Positions 44,411 through 54,320 are shown, counted from the stretch's first letter. The stretch: DNA of 64,000 nt from Microbispora siamensis (GCF_016863095.1 NZ_BOOF01000003.1:226737-290736), one strand, 5' to 3'. Notes: generated by a model from the sequence alone, not told the origin. Program-made: numbers and translations.

Positions 44411-45196
44411 GTGCCGGAGGGTGACGCCGTCTACCGGACCGCCAAGCGGCTCAGGCAGGCCCTCGACGGCCGGAGGCTGACCCGCAGCGACTTCCGGGTG
44501 CCCAGGTACGCCACCGCCGATCTGCGCGGCCGGACCGTGCTGACGACGGTCTCGCGCGGCAAGCACCTCCTGACCCGGGTGGAGGGCGGGCTCACGGTCC
44601 ACACCCACCTGCGCATGGAGGGGAGCTGGCGGGTGGGCCCGGCGGGCCGCCCGGCGCCGAGGGGCGACGTGGTCCGGCTGATCCTCGCCAACGCCCAGTG
44701 GCAGGCCGTCGGCACGCGGCTGGGCATGGTCGATCTCGTGCCCACCGACCGTGAGGAGCGGGTCGTGGGCCATCTCGGCCCGGACCTGCTCGGGCCGGAC
44801 TGGGACGCCGCCCTGGCCGTACGGAACCTGCTGCGCGCCCCGCAGCGGTCGATCGGGGAGGCGCTGCTCGACCAGCGCGACCTGGCGGGCATCGGCACGA
44901 TCTGGCGGGCCGAGACGCTGTACGCGGCGCGGGTGTCCCCGTGGCGTCCGGTGGGGTCCATTCCGCCGGACGATCTGGAGGCGCTGGTCTCGGTCGCCCA
45001 CCGGCTGATGGACGCGAGCAAGGACGCGCCGCTCCCGGTGACGACGGGCGATCCGCGCCCCGGACGGTCGCTGCTCGTGTACGGCAGGGCACGTCGCCCG
45101 TGCCGTCGCTGCGGCGGCCCGATCAGCGGCGGGGAGATGGGACCACAGCCGGCCGAGCGGCTGATCTACTGGTGCCCCGCCTGCCAGCGGGATTGA
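44411..45196 (+). CDS. nei: Fpg/Nei-family DNA glycosylase
   Basis: Base-excision repair glycosylase/AP lyase of 261 aa. The catalytic N-terminus MPEGD (Pro2, Glu3) is intact. The H2TH segment is RSIGEALLDQRDLAGIGTIWRAE, and the C-terminal zinc finger has CRRCGG and CPAC. MPEGD favours endonuclease VIII (Nei) over Fpg (MPELP). GTG 44411 follows GGAGAG. The gene near clgR, cinA and recA is part of the conserved actinobacterial order. The assignment to a specific Nei paralogue is uncertain. Confidence 0.92.
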   Translation: MPEGDAVYRTAKRLRQALDGRRLTRSDFRVPRYATADLRGRTVLTTVSRGKHLLTRVEGGLTVHTHLRMEGSWRVGPAGRPAPRGDVVRLILANAQWQAVGTRLGMVDLVPTDREERVVGHLGPDLLGPDWDAALAVRNLLRAPQRSIGEALLDQRDLAGIGTIWRAETLYAARVSPWRPVGSIPPDDLEALVSVAHRLMDASKDAPLPVTTGDPRPGRSLLVYGRARRPCRRCGGPISGGEMGPQPAERLIYWCPACQRD

Positions 45197-45547
45197 TCGG
45201 CCGCACGTCAGGCCGCGCGCTGGGAGCGAGGGCGGTCCCGGGACGGAAGCCGGGGATGGGGCCGGGAGGCCGCAAGGGGACGAGAGGCCCGGCGAGCGCG
45301 ACGAAGCGGGACAGAGCCGAACGGGCACGTCGGGAACGGAAACGGGCCTGCGGCGGGGGCCAGGCGCCCGCCCGTGGGATCGGGACAGGGCACCCGGGTC
45401 CGGGTCGACCCGGACTGCGAGCGCGGGCCACGCCTGACGTCCTTGCCGGGCGTGCTTATGGGGGCCGTGTCTTATGAAGCCTCGGAGACGGTCAGGCGAA
45501 GTCGCGGAGACGCCGTCCGCCGGCACGGCGGGGCGCCGAGACGCCGC
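45197..45547. other. Intergenic region between nei and clgR
   Basis: This 351-bp convergent gap contains no credible gene on either strand. It is Arg-codon-like in all frames, typical of non-coding GC-rich DNA. The only structure seen is the palindrome at the clgR end. Confidence 0.5.
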
Positions 45548-45557
45548 CTAGGCGGCG
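45542..45557. promoter_or_regulatory. 16-bp perfect palindrome at the clgR stop codon
   Basis: CGCCGCCTAGGCGGCG includes the clgR stop. Without a loop it is a poor terminator; it may be a cruciform or protein-binding site, or chance from Ala-Ala-stop coding. Confidence 0.4.
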
Positions 45558-45904
45558 ACCATGTCCTTGACCTCGGGGAAGCCCTCGAATTCCGGCCCTG
45601 ACGGGACGGTCTCGGGGATGGGCAGGCGCTCGTGCTCGGGCAGCTCTGCCAGCACGGGGGCGGCCTGCAGTTCGGCCAGCGCGAACTGATCGGACACCTC
45701 GCGCAACACCTGGGACAGCGGGACTCCGAGCGCGCCGCAGATCGAGGCGAGCAGCTCGGAAGAGGCTTCCTTCTGGCCGCGCTCGACCTCGGACAGATAG
45801 CCGAGTGAGACACGCGCCAGAGTGGAGACCTCGCGAAGGGTGCGATTCTGCCGCACCCTCAGCCGCCGCAGTACGTCACCGAGCAGCTGACGCAGCAGGA
45901 TCAT
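45548..45904 (-). CDS. clgR: Clp gene regulator ClgR (XRE family)
   Basis: Transcriptional activator of clpP, clpC and lon genes, 118 aa. It starts [16 protein letters not shown], as in Streptomyces ClgR. The helix-turn-helix is [32 protein letters not shown]. The C-terminus ends in Val-Ala-Ala, like the ssrA-type degron by which Streptomyces ClgR is turned over by ClpP. ATG 45904 is fixed by GGGAGGGAG six bases upstream. Located next to cinA-pgsA-rimO as expected. Confidence 0.95.
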   Translation of the reverse strand: MILLRQLLGDVLRRLRVRQNRTLREVSTLARVSLGYLSEVERGQKEASSELLASICGALGVPLSQVLREVSDQFALAELQAAPVLAELPEHERLPIPETVPSGPEFEGFPEVKDMVAA

Positions 45905-46157
45905 CTGTCGCTCCCTCCCCAAGGGGGGCGCCTTCACGACGCCTCTCGCGGTGGGCTCATGTCGCCCCTTCTTCATCTGCCCTTCGTACATACGCCTCGC
46001 CGTCATCATGGGTTCGCTCGGCCCCTTCGCCGGGCGTGCGCCTGTCTTGCTCCTCGCCGATGGCTCACGGACCTCACTCACAGCTCCACCGTACCTGTAG
46101 AGGGCGACACCGCGGCAGACCGAGGCGAGCATGTTCGCTGGGGACGTAACGCGGTAA

Positions 46158-46652
46158 TCACCCCGAATGTTCCCCCAAATTTGCCTTCAGCACACCTTCC
46201 AGCAGGGTCAACGCCTCCTGACAGGTGGCAGTTCTGATCGTGTCCCTGTCTCCGGTCAAGCGCAGGTCGCGATGCCAGAGGCGCTCTCCCGGTCCGGCCA
46301 GGGCGACGTGGACCGTGCCGACCGGTTTGCCGTCCTGGGGATCGGGGCCGGCGACCCCGGTCACCGCCAGGCCGTAGTCGGAGTCTGTGAGCTTGCGCAC
46401 TCCGGTGGCCATGGCCGCGGCCACGCCGGGGTGCACCGCCCCCTCCCTCTCGAGAAGATCGGACGGAACGTCGAGGAGGCTCGCCTTGAGGTCCGTGGCG
46501 TAGGCGATCACCCCGCCCCGGAAGGCGGCCGAGGCCCCCATCGGACCGGTCATCGCGGCCCCGATCAGGCCGCCCGTGAGCGACTCCGCCACGGCGACCG
46601 TCGCGCCCTGACGGACCAGCAGGGACAGCACCTCGCTCGCCACACCCATCAT
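46158..46652 (-). CDS. cinA: CinA C-terminal nicotinamide-nucleotide amidase
   Basis: Stand-alone CinA amidase (PncC), 164 aa, which converts NMN to nicotinic acid mononucleotide in NAD recycling. Motifs [14 protein letters not shown] (catalytic Ser region), [31 protein letters not shown]. The MoaB-like COG1058 half of full CinA is absent, as in most actinobacteria. ATG 46652 overlaps the pgsA stop (ATGA), so it is translated with pgsA. Confidence 0.95.
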   Translation of the reverse strand: MMGVASEVLSLLVRQGATVAVAESLTGGLIGAAMTGPMGASAAFRGGVIAYATDLKASLLDVPSDLLEREGAVHPGVAAAMATGVRKLTDSDYGLAVTGVAGPDPQDGKPVGTVHVALAGPGERLWHRDLRLTGDRDTIRTATCQEALTLLEGVLKANLGEHSG

Positions 46653-47404
46653 CCGCTTCGCGCGCTCCTCGCCACCTGCCGCAGCCGCACCGCCCGCACC
46701 ACGTAGTCGGCCCCGGTCCCCACCGTGACCACCAGGGCGAGGCCCATGGCCGCCCACCTGACCAGGTCGGGCACGCCCGGCACGACGTAGAGGGCGATGG
46801 CCACGATCTGCAACACGGTCTTCACCTTGCCCCCGTAACTGGCCGGGATAACCCCGTGCCGGATCACGAGGAAGCGCAGCAGCGTCACTCCCGCCTCGCG
46901 GGCGATGATCACCACGGTGACCCACCACGGGATCTCACCGAGGTACGACAGGCTGAGCAGCGCGGCGCCGATCAGCGCCTTGTCTGCGATCGGGTCGGCG
47001 ATCTTCCCGAAGTCGGTGATCAGCGCGTACTTCCTGGCGAGCCAGCCGTCGAGCTGGTCGGTGAGGGACGCGAGCAGGAAGACGCCGAGGGCCGCCAGCC
47101 GCCAGCCCTCCCCCTCGACGAACAGGAAGACGGTGAAGACGGGGACGATCGCCAGCCGGGCGATGGTCAGGGCGTTCGCGATGTTCCAGGTGCTGACGCG
47201 GCGCACCGTGCCCTCTACGCCGCCCTCTACGGCGGCCTCCGCGCCCTCTCCGGCCACGCCGACGGACGGCGGCTCGGGCGCCGGGGCCGCCACCGGCACG
47301 GCGGGCACTGCGGCGGGCACGGCGGCGACCGGTGGCGCCGCGGGCTCCGGTGTCATCTCTCCCGGGCCCGCCACGTCCACCGGTGGCTCACCGCGCTCCG
47401 TCAT
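46649..47404 (-). CDS. pgsA: CDP-diacylglycerol-glycerol-3-phosphate 3-phosphatidyltransferase
   Basis: Membrane enzyme of phosphatidylglycerol synthesis, 251 aa. The CDP-alcohol phosphotransferase motif spans [15 protein letters not shown] and continues as [13 protein letters not shown], with all Asp residues present. Four or more TM helices. A Pro/Ala/Val-rich N-terminal extension of about 68 residues precedes the catalytic domain and is likely disordered. It overlaps both rimO and cinA by four bases in a tight operon. Confidence 0.94.
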   Translation of the reverse strand: MTERGEPPVDVAGPGEMTPEPAAPPVAAVPAAVPAVPVAAPAPEPPSVGVAGEGAEAAVEGGVEGTVRRVSTWNIANALTIARLAIVPVFTVFLFVEGEGWRLAALGVFLLASLTDQLDGWLARKYALITDFGKIADPIADKALIGAALLSLSYLGEIPWWVTVVIIAREAGVTLLRFLVIRHGVIPASYGGKVKTVLQIVAIALYVVPGVPDLVRWAAMGLALVVTVGTGADYVVRAVRLRQVARSARSG

Positions 47405-48813
47405 GTGCCTGCCTTGATCCGGGCGATGAGGTCGACCCCCTCGGAGTCGACGGCGACCGCTTGGACGATCTGGCCGGGGACCAGGCCGATCCCCTGGACC
47501 GTGACCGCTCCGTCCACCTCGGGGCCCTGGTGCGCCGCCCGGCCCTCGTATCCGCCGTCGCCGAGGTCCTCCTCGATCAGGACCTCCAGCTCGGTGCCGA
47601 TGCGCTCCTCGGCCCGCTGGGCGGTCAGCTCCTCGGCGAGCTCGGTGAGGATCGCGACCCGCTCGTCGATCACGTCCTGGTCGAGCTTGCCCTCGAAGCC
47701 GTACGCCTCGGTGCCCTCCTCGTCGGAGTAGCCGAAGACGCCGATGACGTCCAGCCTGGCCTCCTCGAGGAAGCCCACCAGCTCGTCGAACTCCTCCTGG
47801 GTCTCCCCCGGGAACCCCACGATGAAGTTGGACCTGACGCCCGCCTCGGGCGCGCGGTCGCGGATCTGCGCGAGCAGGTCGAGGAACCGCTTGGGGTCGC
47901 CGAAGCGCCGCATCCGCCGCAGCACGGTCCCGCTGGCGTGCTGGAAGGACAGGTCGAAGTAGGGCGCGACCCCCTCGGTGGAGGCGATCACGTCGAGCAG
48001 CCCGGGCCGCAGCTCGGCGGGCTGCAGGTAGCTGACCCGCACCCGCTCGATGCCCTCGGTCGCGGCCAGCGGGGGCAGCAGCTTCTCCAGCGCGCGCAGG
48101 TCGCCCAGGTCCTTGCCGTACGACGTGGAGTTCTCGCTGACCAGCACGAGCTCCTTGACGCCCTGACCGGCCAGCCAGGCGGCCTCGGCGAGCAGGTCCT
48201 CAGGCCGGCGCGAGACGTACGAGCCGCGGAAGGCCGGGATCGCGCAGAACGTGCAGCGCCGGTCGCAGCCGGACGCGAGCTTCAGCGAGGCCACCGGCCC
48301 GGAGCCGAGCCGCTTGCGCAGCATGCGCGGGCCGCTTGCGGGGGCGACGCCCTCCGGCAGCGGGTCATCCTGGGCGTGACCGGGAATGTGGGCCCGGGCG
48401 GCCGAGCGCTCCACCGGCGTGATCGGCAGGAGCGTGCGGCGATCCCGCGGCGAGTGCGGGACCAGCGGTCTGCCCGCGAGGACGTCGTCGAGACGCTCCC
48501 CGATCTCGGCGTAGTCGTCGAAGGAGATCACGGTCGCCTCGGGCAGGGCGTCCGCGAGCTGCGCGCCGTAGCGTTCGGCCATGCAGCCCGCCGCGACCAC
48601 TTTCGCGCCCGAGTCGGCCGCGGCGAGCAGGGTGTCGATCGAGTCCTTCTTCGCCGAATCGATGAAGCCGCACGTGTTGACGACGACGATGTCGGGATCG
48701 TCGTCATCGGTGTGCCAGCCGGCGGCCTCCAGCCGCGCGGCCAGCTCCTCGGAGTCGACCTCGTTGCGGGCGCAGCCCAGCGTGATCAGCGATACGGTTC
48801 GGCGAGAAGACAT
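47401..48813 (-). CDS. rimO: Ribosomal protein S12 methylthiotransferase RimO
   Basis: Radical-SAM enzyme that methylthiolates Asp of S12, 470 aa. Auxiliary-cluster cysteines C14, C48 and C77; radical-SAM triad C183, C187, C190 in [14 protein letters not shown] domain at the C-terminus. Second methylthiotransferase of the window, distinguished from MiaB by [12 protein letters not shown]. It overlaps pgsA by four bases. Confidence 0.97.
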   Translation of the reverse strand: MSSRRTVSLITLGCARNEVDSEELAARLEAAGWHTDDDDPDIVVVNTCGFIDSAKKDSIDTLLAAADSGAKVVAAGCMAERYGAQLADALPEATVISFDDYAEIGERLDDVLAGRPLVPHSPRDRRTLLPITPVERSAARAHIPGHAQDDPLPEGVAPASGPRMLRKRLGSGPVASLKLASGCDRRCTFCAIPAFRGSYVSRRPEDLLAEAAWLAGQGVKELVLVSENSTSYGKDLGDLRALEKLLPPLAATEGIERVRVSYLQPAELRPGLLDVIASTEGVAPYFDLSFQHASGTVLRRMRRFGDPKRFLDLLAQIRDRAPEAGVRSNFIVGFPGETQEEFDELVGFLEEARLDVIGVFGYSDEEGTEAYGFEGKLDQDVIDERVAILTELAEELTAQRAEERIGTELEVLIEEDLGDGGYEGRAAHQGPEVDGAVTVQGIGLVPGQIVQAVAVDSEGVDLIARIKAGT

Positions 48814-48843
48814 GATGCGAACTACGGTATCGGCAGTCGGCGA

Positions 48844-49581
48844 TTAACGGGGACTCGGGCCGCCCGCGTCGAAGGTCCGCCGGATCATCTGGCCGTCCTT
48901 GCCCGGCGTGCCGAGGTCCCTTCCGTTGACCTCCAGCCGGACCGCCCCCGCGTCGCCGATGGTCACCCGCATCCGGTCCTTGGCCGAATAGGTCGTGGTC
49001 TTCCCCTCGGGCAGCGTCCCCTGGAAGATCTCGTGGCCCTTGGCGTCCCTCACGTTGAGGTAGGCCGCCTTGCGCGCGGTGACCTTCATGACCACGAGGC
49101 CGGGCGCGACGGCCTCCTCCAGAGTCTTCTTCTCGTGGCCCTTCTCGTGACGCGAGTGCGCGTGCGGCGCGGTCACCGGGAGCTGGGCGGCCGTCGGGCC
49201 CGTCTTCCCGCCGGAGCCCCCGAGCATCCGCGCGACGACGACGACCGCGACGATGGCCAGGGCGACCGCGACGGCCTTCGTCCACCCCGGAGCCCTGCGG
49301 GCCCGCTCGCCCACGTCGCCCCTGAACACCGCCGACGCCTTGACCGGTGACGCGTTGTCGGCGTTCTCCTGCTCGTACTGCCGCAGGATCTCGTCCGGGT
49401 CGAGGCCGAGGTCGGAGGCGATGGTCCGGATGTGCCCGCGCGCGTAGAAGTCGCCCACCGAGAAGTCGTCCCGCTCGAAGCGCTCGATGACGGTCTCGCG
49501 GATCCGCGTGCGCTCGCTGAGCTGACGCACGGTCAGTCCGGCGCGCTCACGGGCTTCGGCCAAAACAGCACCAACGCTCAT
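48844..49581 (-). CDS. RodZ-like helix-turn-helix membrane protein
   Basis: Bitopic protein of 245 aa. The N-terminal Cro/CI-type HTH_25 (VGAVLAEARERAGLTVRQLSERTRI, residues 3-70) is followed by a linker, one TM helix (about 106-125) and an extracytoplasmic DUF4115 domain (about 150-240). RodZ links MreB to the cell-wall machinery in rods. In actinobacteria lacking polar MreB dependence the role is less clear. It is 30 bp upstream of rimO, same strand, as in Streptomyces. Confidence 0.92.
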   Translation of the reverse strand: MSVGAVLAEARERAGLTVRQLSERTRIRETVIERFERDDFSVGDFYARGHIRTIASDLGLDPDEILRQYEQENADNASPVKASAVFRGDVGERARRAPGWTKAVAVALAIVAVVVVARMLGGSGGKTGPTAAQLPVTAPHAHSRHEKGHEKKTLEEAVAPGLVVMKVTARKAAYLNVRDAKGHEIFQGTLPEGKTTTYSAKDRMRVTIGDAGAVRLEVNGRDLGTPGKDGQMIRRTFDAGGPSPR

Positions 49582-49705
49582 CGTTCCGCCCCCCTGTCTT
49601 CAACCGCACCGTCTTCCAGCTCGCCCCACGATGCGTAGTTAGTCACATTCAATCAGCAACTGACTACGGAGGGTACCCATTCGTGGACTCCGAGCAACTA
49701 CCCTG

Positions 49706-50119
49706 TCACCTTCGCACCGGTTTCAGGGCGAGACGAGAGGAACGCGGCTCAGCCCCCGCGTGCGGGTCGTGGACGACGATCTCCAGCCGGGCGATCCGCC
49801 CCGCGCCGTCGAGGTCGAACCGGTAGTCGAGCTCGACGGGACTGCCGGGGAACGTTCCCTCCAACCGGCAGGTCACGATCGTCGGCCCGGCCACGCCGCC
49901 GACGCGGGCGGACAGCGGCGTCACGGTGTAGGTGTACTCGCCCGCTACGCGGTCGAGCCACCTTCTGATCTCGCCTGTTCCCCGATAGTCGCGCCCGTCG
50001 TCGGCGACGTGTGCGGCCTCGGCGAAGCAGACGGTCGCGGCGGCACGGTCGCCGCCGGTGGTCAGGCTCATGTAGGCGCGGACGGCGTCCGGGCAACCGG
50101 CGAGCGGCGAGTTCGTCAT
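49706..50119 (-). CDS. SnoaL-like (NTF2-fold) protein
   Basis: Small cone-shaped NTF2/SnoaL-fold protein of 137 aa (DAVRAYMSLTTGGDRAAATVCFAEAAHVADDG, then YRGTGEIRRWL and the sheet-forming TYTVTPLSAR). It may be a polyketide-cyclase-like enzyme or binding protein. ATG 50119 has GGAAGGA upstream. The frame stays open to another ATG at 50299 with GGGGAG upstream, whose first residues (FLDALSLKGRHAVV) resemble the start of a short-chain dehydrogenase without its TGxxxGxG motif. That may be a deletion remnant or the real N-terminus. Confidence 0.82.
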   Translation of the reverse strand: MTNSPLAGCPDAVRAYMSLTTGGDRAAATVCFAEAAHVADDGRDYRGTGEIRRWLDRVAGEYTYTVTPLSARVGGVAGPTIVTCRLEGTFPGSPVELDYRFDLDGAGRIARLEIVVHDPHAGAEPRSSRLALKPVRR

Positions 50120-50324
50120 GACGGGTTCCTTCCGATGGTCGTGGGTGGAGCGGTCGCCTCTTGCCGGAGGCGGGGCGATCAGATGAGCTGGTTGGCGCGC
50201 GATCGCGCCGCGACCGATGTCCGGCGCGCCCTCGGCCGTGACGGTCTCGGCGACGACCGCGTGGCGGCCTTTCAGCGAGAGGGCGTCCAGAAAGGGCATG
50301 ATTCTCCCCGATCGAGTGACTTCG

Positions 50325-50354
50325 ATCTTAGCAGTGACAAGCGACTGCTAAGAT
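50325..50354. promoter_or_regulatory. HxlR operator, 11-bp inverted repeat
   Basis: ATCTTAGCAGT, eight bases, ACTGCTAAGAT: perfect 11-bp arms between the divergent HxlR and SnoaL genes. A strong dimer-binding site that would control both. Confidence 0.85.
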
Positions 50355-50380
50355 AGCAGCAACTCGACCGAAGGATGGAC

Positions 50381-50932
50381 ATGGTCAGCAAGATCAGGCT
50401 GGAAGATCGCGAATGTCCGCTGTCCGCGACGCTGGGCATCGTCGGCGAGTGGTGGACGGTGCTGATCCTGCACGACTGCTTCGACGGCTACACCCGGTTC
50501 GACGAGTTCCAGGCCAACATCGGCCTGTCGTCGAGCATGCTCACCGCCCGGCTGAAAGGCCTCGTCGATCGCGGCATCCTGGAACGCAGGCCCTACCAGG
50601 AGCGGCCGGTCCGGTACGAGTACGTGCTCACCGACCTCGGGCGGTCGTTGCGGCCGGTGCTCGTCGCGATGGCCGCGTGGCGCAACGCGCAACTGGCCCC
50701 GCAGGAGCGGTCGATGATCCTCGTCGACGCGCGGACCGGCCGGGAGGCCGAGCCCGTGGTCGTCGACGCCCACACCGGCGAGCGGGTCGACGGCGCCGGC
50801 TACGTCTTCGCGGCCGGGCCCGCGGCGGGACCGATCATGCGGCAGCGGTACGAAGGCGTGGCGCGCCGGCCCGCGCCCGAGGCCGCCTTTCCAGCGGGCG
50901 CGCCGGAGAGCGCGGCGCCCGAACGGGCCTGA
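50381..50932 (+). CDS. HxlR-family transcriptional regulator
   Basis: Winged-helix regulator of 183 aa. The HxlR core occupies residues about 8-100 (CPLSATLGIVGEWWTVLILHDC, recognition helix SSSMLTARLKGLVDRGIL, wing VRYEYVLTDLGRSL). A conserved Cys near the start of the fold is often the redox sensor in this family (HypR, QorR). A C-terminal extension of about 80 residues is divergent. ATG 50381 follows GAAGG by six bases. It very likely represses itself and the divergent SnoaL gene through the inverted repeat. Confidence 0.92.
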   Translation: MVSKIRLEDRECPLSATLGIVGEWWTVLILHDCFDGYTRFDEFQANIGLSSSMLTARLKGLVDRGILERRPYQERPVRYEYVLTDLGRSLRPVLVAMAAWRNAQLAPQERSMILVDARTGREAEPVVVDAHTGERVDGAGYVFAAGPAAGPIMRQRYEGVARRPAPEAAFPAGAPESAAPERA

Positions 50933-50959
50933 TCACGGACGGCACGTCCGCGATCAGGC
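50927..50959. terminator. Bidirectional terminator between HxlR and ftsK
   Basis: 14-bp arms with one mismatch (GCCTGATCACGGAC and GTCCGCGATCAGGC), loop GGCAC. The HxlR stop codon lies within the left arm and the ftsK stop is 7 bp beyond the right arm. Confidence 0.75.
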
Positions 50960-50965
50960 CGGCGT

Positions 50966-53512
50966 TCAGCCGGTCTCCCCGCGCAACTCGGCGAGCAGGC
51001 CGGGCAGTTCGTCGGGCTTGACCAGCACCTCGCGAGCCTTGGACCCCTCGCTCGGGCCGACCACGTTGCGGCTCTCCAGCAGGTCCATCAGCCGCCCGGC
51101 CTTGGCGAAGCCGACACGCAGCTTGCGCTGGAGCATGGACGTGGAGCCGAACTGGGTCGACACGATCAGCTCCGCGGCCTGGATCAGCAGGTCGAGGTCG
51201 TCGCCGATCTCCTCGTCGATCTCCCGCTTCGCGGCGGCGGGCGCGGCGACGTCCTCCCGATACTCGGCCTGCATCTGTGCCTTGCAGTGGGCGACGACCT
51301 CCGCGATCTCCTTCTCGGAGATGAACGCGTTCTGCAGCCGCATCGGCTTGCTCGCGCCCATCGGCAGGAACAGCGCGTCGCCCTGCCCGACGAGCTTCTC
51401 GGCTCCGGGCTGGTCGAGGATGACCCGCGAGTCGGCGAGTGAGGAGGTGGCGAACGCCAGCCGCGAGGGCACGTTCGCCTTGATCAGGCCGGTGACGACG
51501 TCCACGGACGGCCGCTGCGTGGCGATGACCAGGTGGATGCCGGCGGCCCGGGCGAGCTGTGTGATGCGGACGATCGAGTCCTCCACGTCGCGGGGCGCGA
51601 CCATCATGAGGTCGGCCAGCTCGTCCACGATCACCAGCAGGTAGGGGTACGGCTGGTAGACCCGCTCGCTGCCCGGCGGCGGCACCAGCTTGCCCGCGCG
51701 CACGGCCTTGTTGAAGTCGTCCACGTGCCGGAAGCCGCTGGCCGCGAGGTCGTCGTACCGCCGGTCCATCTCGCCCACCACCCATTCGAGGGCCTCGGCG
51801 GCCTTCTTCGGGTTGGTGATGATGGGCGTGATGAGGTGGGGGATGCCCTCGTACGAGCTGAGCTCGACCCGTTTGGGGTCGACCAGCACCATGCGGACCT
51901 CGTCGGGCGTGGCCCGCAGGAGGATCGAGGAGATCAGCCCGTTGATGCAGGTCGACTTGCCCGCGCCGGTGGCGCCGGCGATGAGGATGTGCGGCATCTT
52001 GGCCAGGTTGGCCACGATGGTGCGGCCCTCCACGTCCTTGCCGAGGCCGACGATCATCGGGTGGTGGTCGGCCTGGGCCACCTGCGAGCGCAGCACGTCG
52101 CCGAGCGACACGAGGTCCTTGTCGACGTTGGGGATCTCCACGCCGATCGCCGACTTGCCGGGGATGGGAGACAGGATCCGGACGTCCGCGGACTTGACGG
52201 CGTAGGCGATGTTCTTGGTGAGCGCGGTGACCTTCTCGACCTTGACGGCCGGGCCCAGCTCGATCTCGTACCTGGTCACCGTCGGACCCCGGGTGAAGCC
52301 GACGACCTGCGCGTCGATGGAGAACTGCTCCAGCACGCTGGTCAGCGCGTTCACGACCGTCCGGTTGGCCTTGGTCTCCTGCTTGGGCGCGCTGCCCGGC
52401 CGCAGCAGCGTGAGGTCCGGCAGCGTGTAGGGCCCCTCCTGGCTGGACAGGACGAGCTGCTCCACCTTGCGCGGCGCGGGGGTCGGCAACGGAGGCTGGG
52501 GCGCCGGCTTGGGTATCTCCGGCTCGGTCGGCTCGGCCGACTCCACGACGTCGTCCACGAGGCCGGGGACGATCTCCGGCGAGTGGTCCTTCTCCGACAG
52601 CACGGGCGTGTCGTACGGCTTGATGTTGTCGCCGCCCTCGGCCGCGTCACGCCCGCCGCCCTGCTGCTTGCGCGTGCGCTTCCTGCCCGGCGCGGGGGCC
52701 TTGCGGCGCTCCCCGGTCTCCTCCGGCCGCTGAAAGAGCATGTGCTGGATCTCGGCGAGACGTTCGGGGATGCGGTGGACCGGGGTCGCGGTGATCACCA
52801 GCAGGCCGAAGCCGGACAGCATCAGCAGCAGCGGGATCGTGATGAACGCCGGCAGGATGCTCGACGGCGGAGCCGAGACGATGAAGCCGATCATGCCGCC
52901 CGCCGCCGACACGTTGTCCATGCCGTCGTTGGGACCGCCTGAGGGGTACGGCGTGCCGTGGGCGACGTGCACGATCCCGAGGATCCCGGCCAGCAGCGCG
53001 GTCCAGCCGATGCCCATCCTGCCGGTCTCGGCGTTCTGGTCGGGGTGGCGCAGCAGCCGCCAGGCGAGCACCGCGAGCAGCACGGGCACCGCCCAGGCGA
53101 GCGATCCAACCGTCCCGCGCACCACGGCGTCGACGAACGCGGCGAAGCCCGTCTTGGTGTCCCGCCAGGTCAGGGCGGCGAGCACGATGGCGCCCGCGAG
53201 CACCGACAGGCCCTGCCCGTCGCGGCGGTGCATGGGGTCGAGGTCGCGGGCTCCCTGCCCGAGCGCCCGAGCCGCCGCGCCCACGCCGTTCGCCACCAGC
53301 ATCCACATGCCGATGACGAGCTTGCCGATGACGAGGAAGAACCAGCTGATCGGGTCCTGGCCGGTGGCGACCGGCCGTTTGGGCGCGGGCCTGGGCCTGG
53401 GCGCCGCCCTGCCTCGGGAACCCGCCGGGGATCGCTTCGGGGAAGCCGTACGGGATCCGGAGCGCGACGCGGGGCGCTTGCCGGACCCCTGTCCGGACGT
53501 ACGGGTGGCCAT
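50966..53512 (-). CDS. ftsK: DNA translocase FtsK
   Basis: Septal DNA pump of 848 aa. A basic low-complexity N-terminus (residues 1-50) leads into four TM helices (about 55-240) and a Pro-rich linker. The motor has Walker A GATGAGKST and Walker B YLLVIVDELADLMMVA. The C-terminal gamma winged helix (DLLIQAAELIVSTQFGSTSMLQRKLRVG begins it) reads KOPS-like polarity sequences. ATG 53512 (MATRTSGQG) is the first start consistent with the family; the frame remains open upstream. Confidence 0.96.
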   Translation of the reverse strand: MATRTSGQGSGKRPASRSGSRTASPKRSPAGSRGRAAPRPRPAPKRPVATGQDPISWFFLVIGKLVIGMWMLVANGVGAAARALGQGARDLDPMHRRDGQGLSVLAGAIVLAALTWRDTKTGFAAFVDAVVRGTVGSLAWAVPVLLAVLAWRLLRHPDQNAETGRMGIGWTALLAGILGIVHVAHGTPYPSGGPNDGMDNVSAAGGMIGFIVSAPPSSILPAFITIPLLLMLSGFGLLVITATPVHRIPERLAEIQHMLFQRPEETGERRKAPAPGRKRTRKQQGGGRDAAEGGDNIKPYDTPVLSEKDHSPEIVPGLVDDVVESAEPTEPEIPKPAPQPPLPTPAPRKVEQLVLSSQEGPYTLPDLTLLRPGSAPKQETKANRTVVNALTSVLEQFSIDAQVVGFTRGPTVTRYEIELGPAVKVEKVTALTKNIAYAVKSADVRILSPIPGKSAIGVEIPNVDKDLVSLGDVLRSQVAQADHHPMIVGLGKDVEGRTIVANLAKMPHILIAGATGAGKSTCINGLISSILLRATPDEVRMVLVDPKRVELSSYEGIPHLITPIITNPKKAAEALEWVVGEMDRRYDDLAASGFRHVDDFNKAVRAGKLVPPPGSERVYQPYPYLLVIVDELADLMMVAPRDVEDSIVRITQLARAAGIHLVIATQRPSVDVVTGLIKANVPSRLAFATSSLADSRVILDQPGAEKLVGQGDALFLPMGASKPMRLQNAFISEKEIAEVVAHCKAQMQAEYREDVAAPAAAKREIDEEIGDDLDLLIQAAELIVSTQFGSTSMLQRKLRVGFAKAGRLMDLLESRNVVGPSEGSKAREVLVKPDELPGLLAELRGETG

Positions 53513-53577
53513 GATGCCGAAGTTACCCCGGATGCAGGCGATTACCGGGGCGGCGCGCCGACGGAGGCGGGAGGCCT

Positions 53578-54291
53578 CTATCCGGCGGTCCGGTGCAGCA
53601 CCTCGGCCAGCCGGGCGGGAGCCGAGATCATCGGCCAGTGCCCGGTGTCGAGCGTCTCGAACCGCCAGTTCGGCAGCCCGCGCATGGCGCGCACGTCGTC
53701 GGCGATGCGGCCGCCGAAGTGTTCCAGCGAGCAGATGACGTAGGTGGCGCGTTGCTGCTCCAGGGGCCGGGTCAGGACGGCGGGCTCGGCGATCGTGCGC
53801 CCCGGGTGGCCGACGAAGCGCTCGGTCATCTGCCGCGCCTGCCGCAGCGACAGGCCCTGGCCCTCGGCCACCACCTGGGCGTCGGGCGGCGGCCAGCGTC
53901 CGTTGTTGTCCGCGATGAGCCGCAGCTCCGCGGCGTGCTGGCGCTCGGGGAAGGCGTGCAGCATCGACTTGCCGTGATGCGGCAGGAAACCCTCGACGAA
54001 CACCGTCCGCGTCACCCGGTGGAAGGCGCGGTCGGCCACCTGGCCGGCCACGATGCCGGAGTAGCTGTGGCCGACGACGACGACGTCGTGGAGGTCCTCC
54101 GCCTCCAGCAGCGCGAGGACGGTCCCCACATGCGTGTCCAGCCCGACCGCCGAGACGTCGGTGTCGGCGCGGGACAGGCCGGGCAGCGTGACCGGGAGAG
54201 CTCGGTGGCCGTAGCCGCGCAGCCGCCGCGCCACCGGCTCCCACGCCCACGCCCCCATCCACGGGCCCGGAATCAGAACGAATGTCTTCAC
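53578..54291 (-). CDS. Alpha/beta hydrolase (esterase-like)
   Basis: Hydrolase of 237 aa: oxyanion segment LIPGPWMGAW, nucleophile GHSYSG, and C-terminal His in LDTGHWPMISAP, matching MekB/salicylate-esterase-like enzymes. GTG 54291 gives an N-terminus MKTFVLIPG directly at the first strand. It lies 29 bp behind the PPTase gene, same strand, and so may belong to the operon led by the 89-aa protein and its shared promoter element. Confidence 0.88.
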   Translation of the reverse strand: MKTFVLIPGPWMGAWAWEPVARRLRGYGHRALPVTLPGLSRADTDVSAVGLDTHVGTVLALLEAEDLHDVVVVGHSYSGIVAGQVADRAFHRVTRTVFVEGFLPHHGKSMLHAFPERQHAAELRLIADNNGRWPPPDAQVVAEGQGLSLRQARQMTERFVGHPGRTIAEPAVLTRPLEQQRATYVICSLEHFGGRIADDVRAMRGLPNWRFETLDTGHWPMISAPARLAEVLHRTAG

Positions 54292-54320
54292 GAGAATCCA
54301 TGTCCCTCTGCTGTCCGGTT

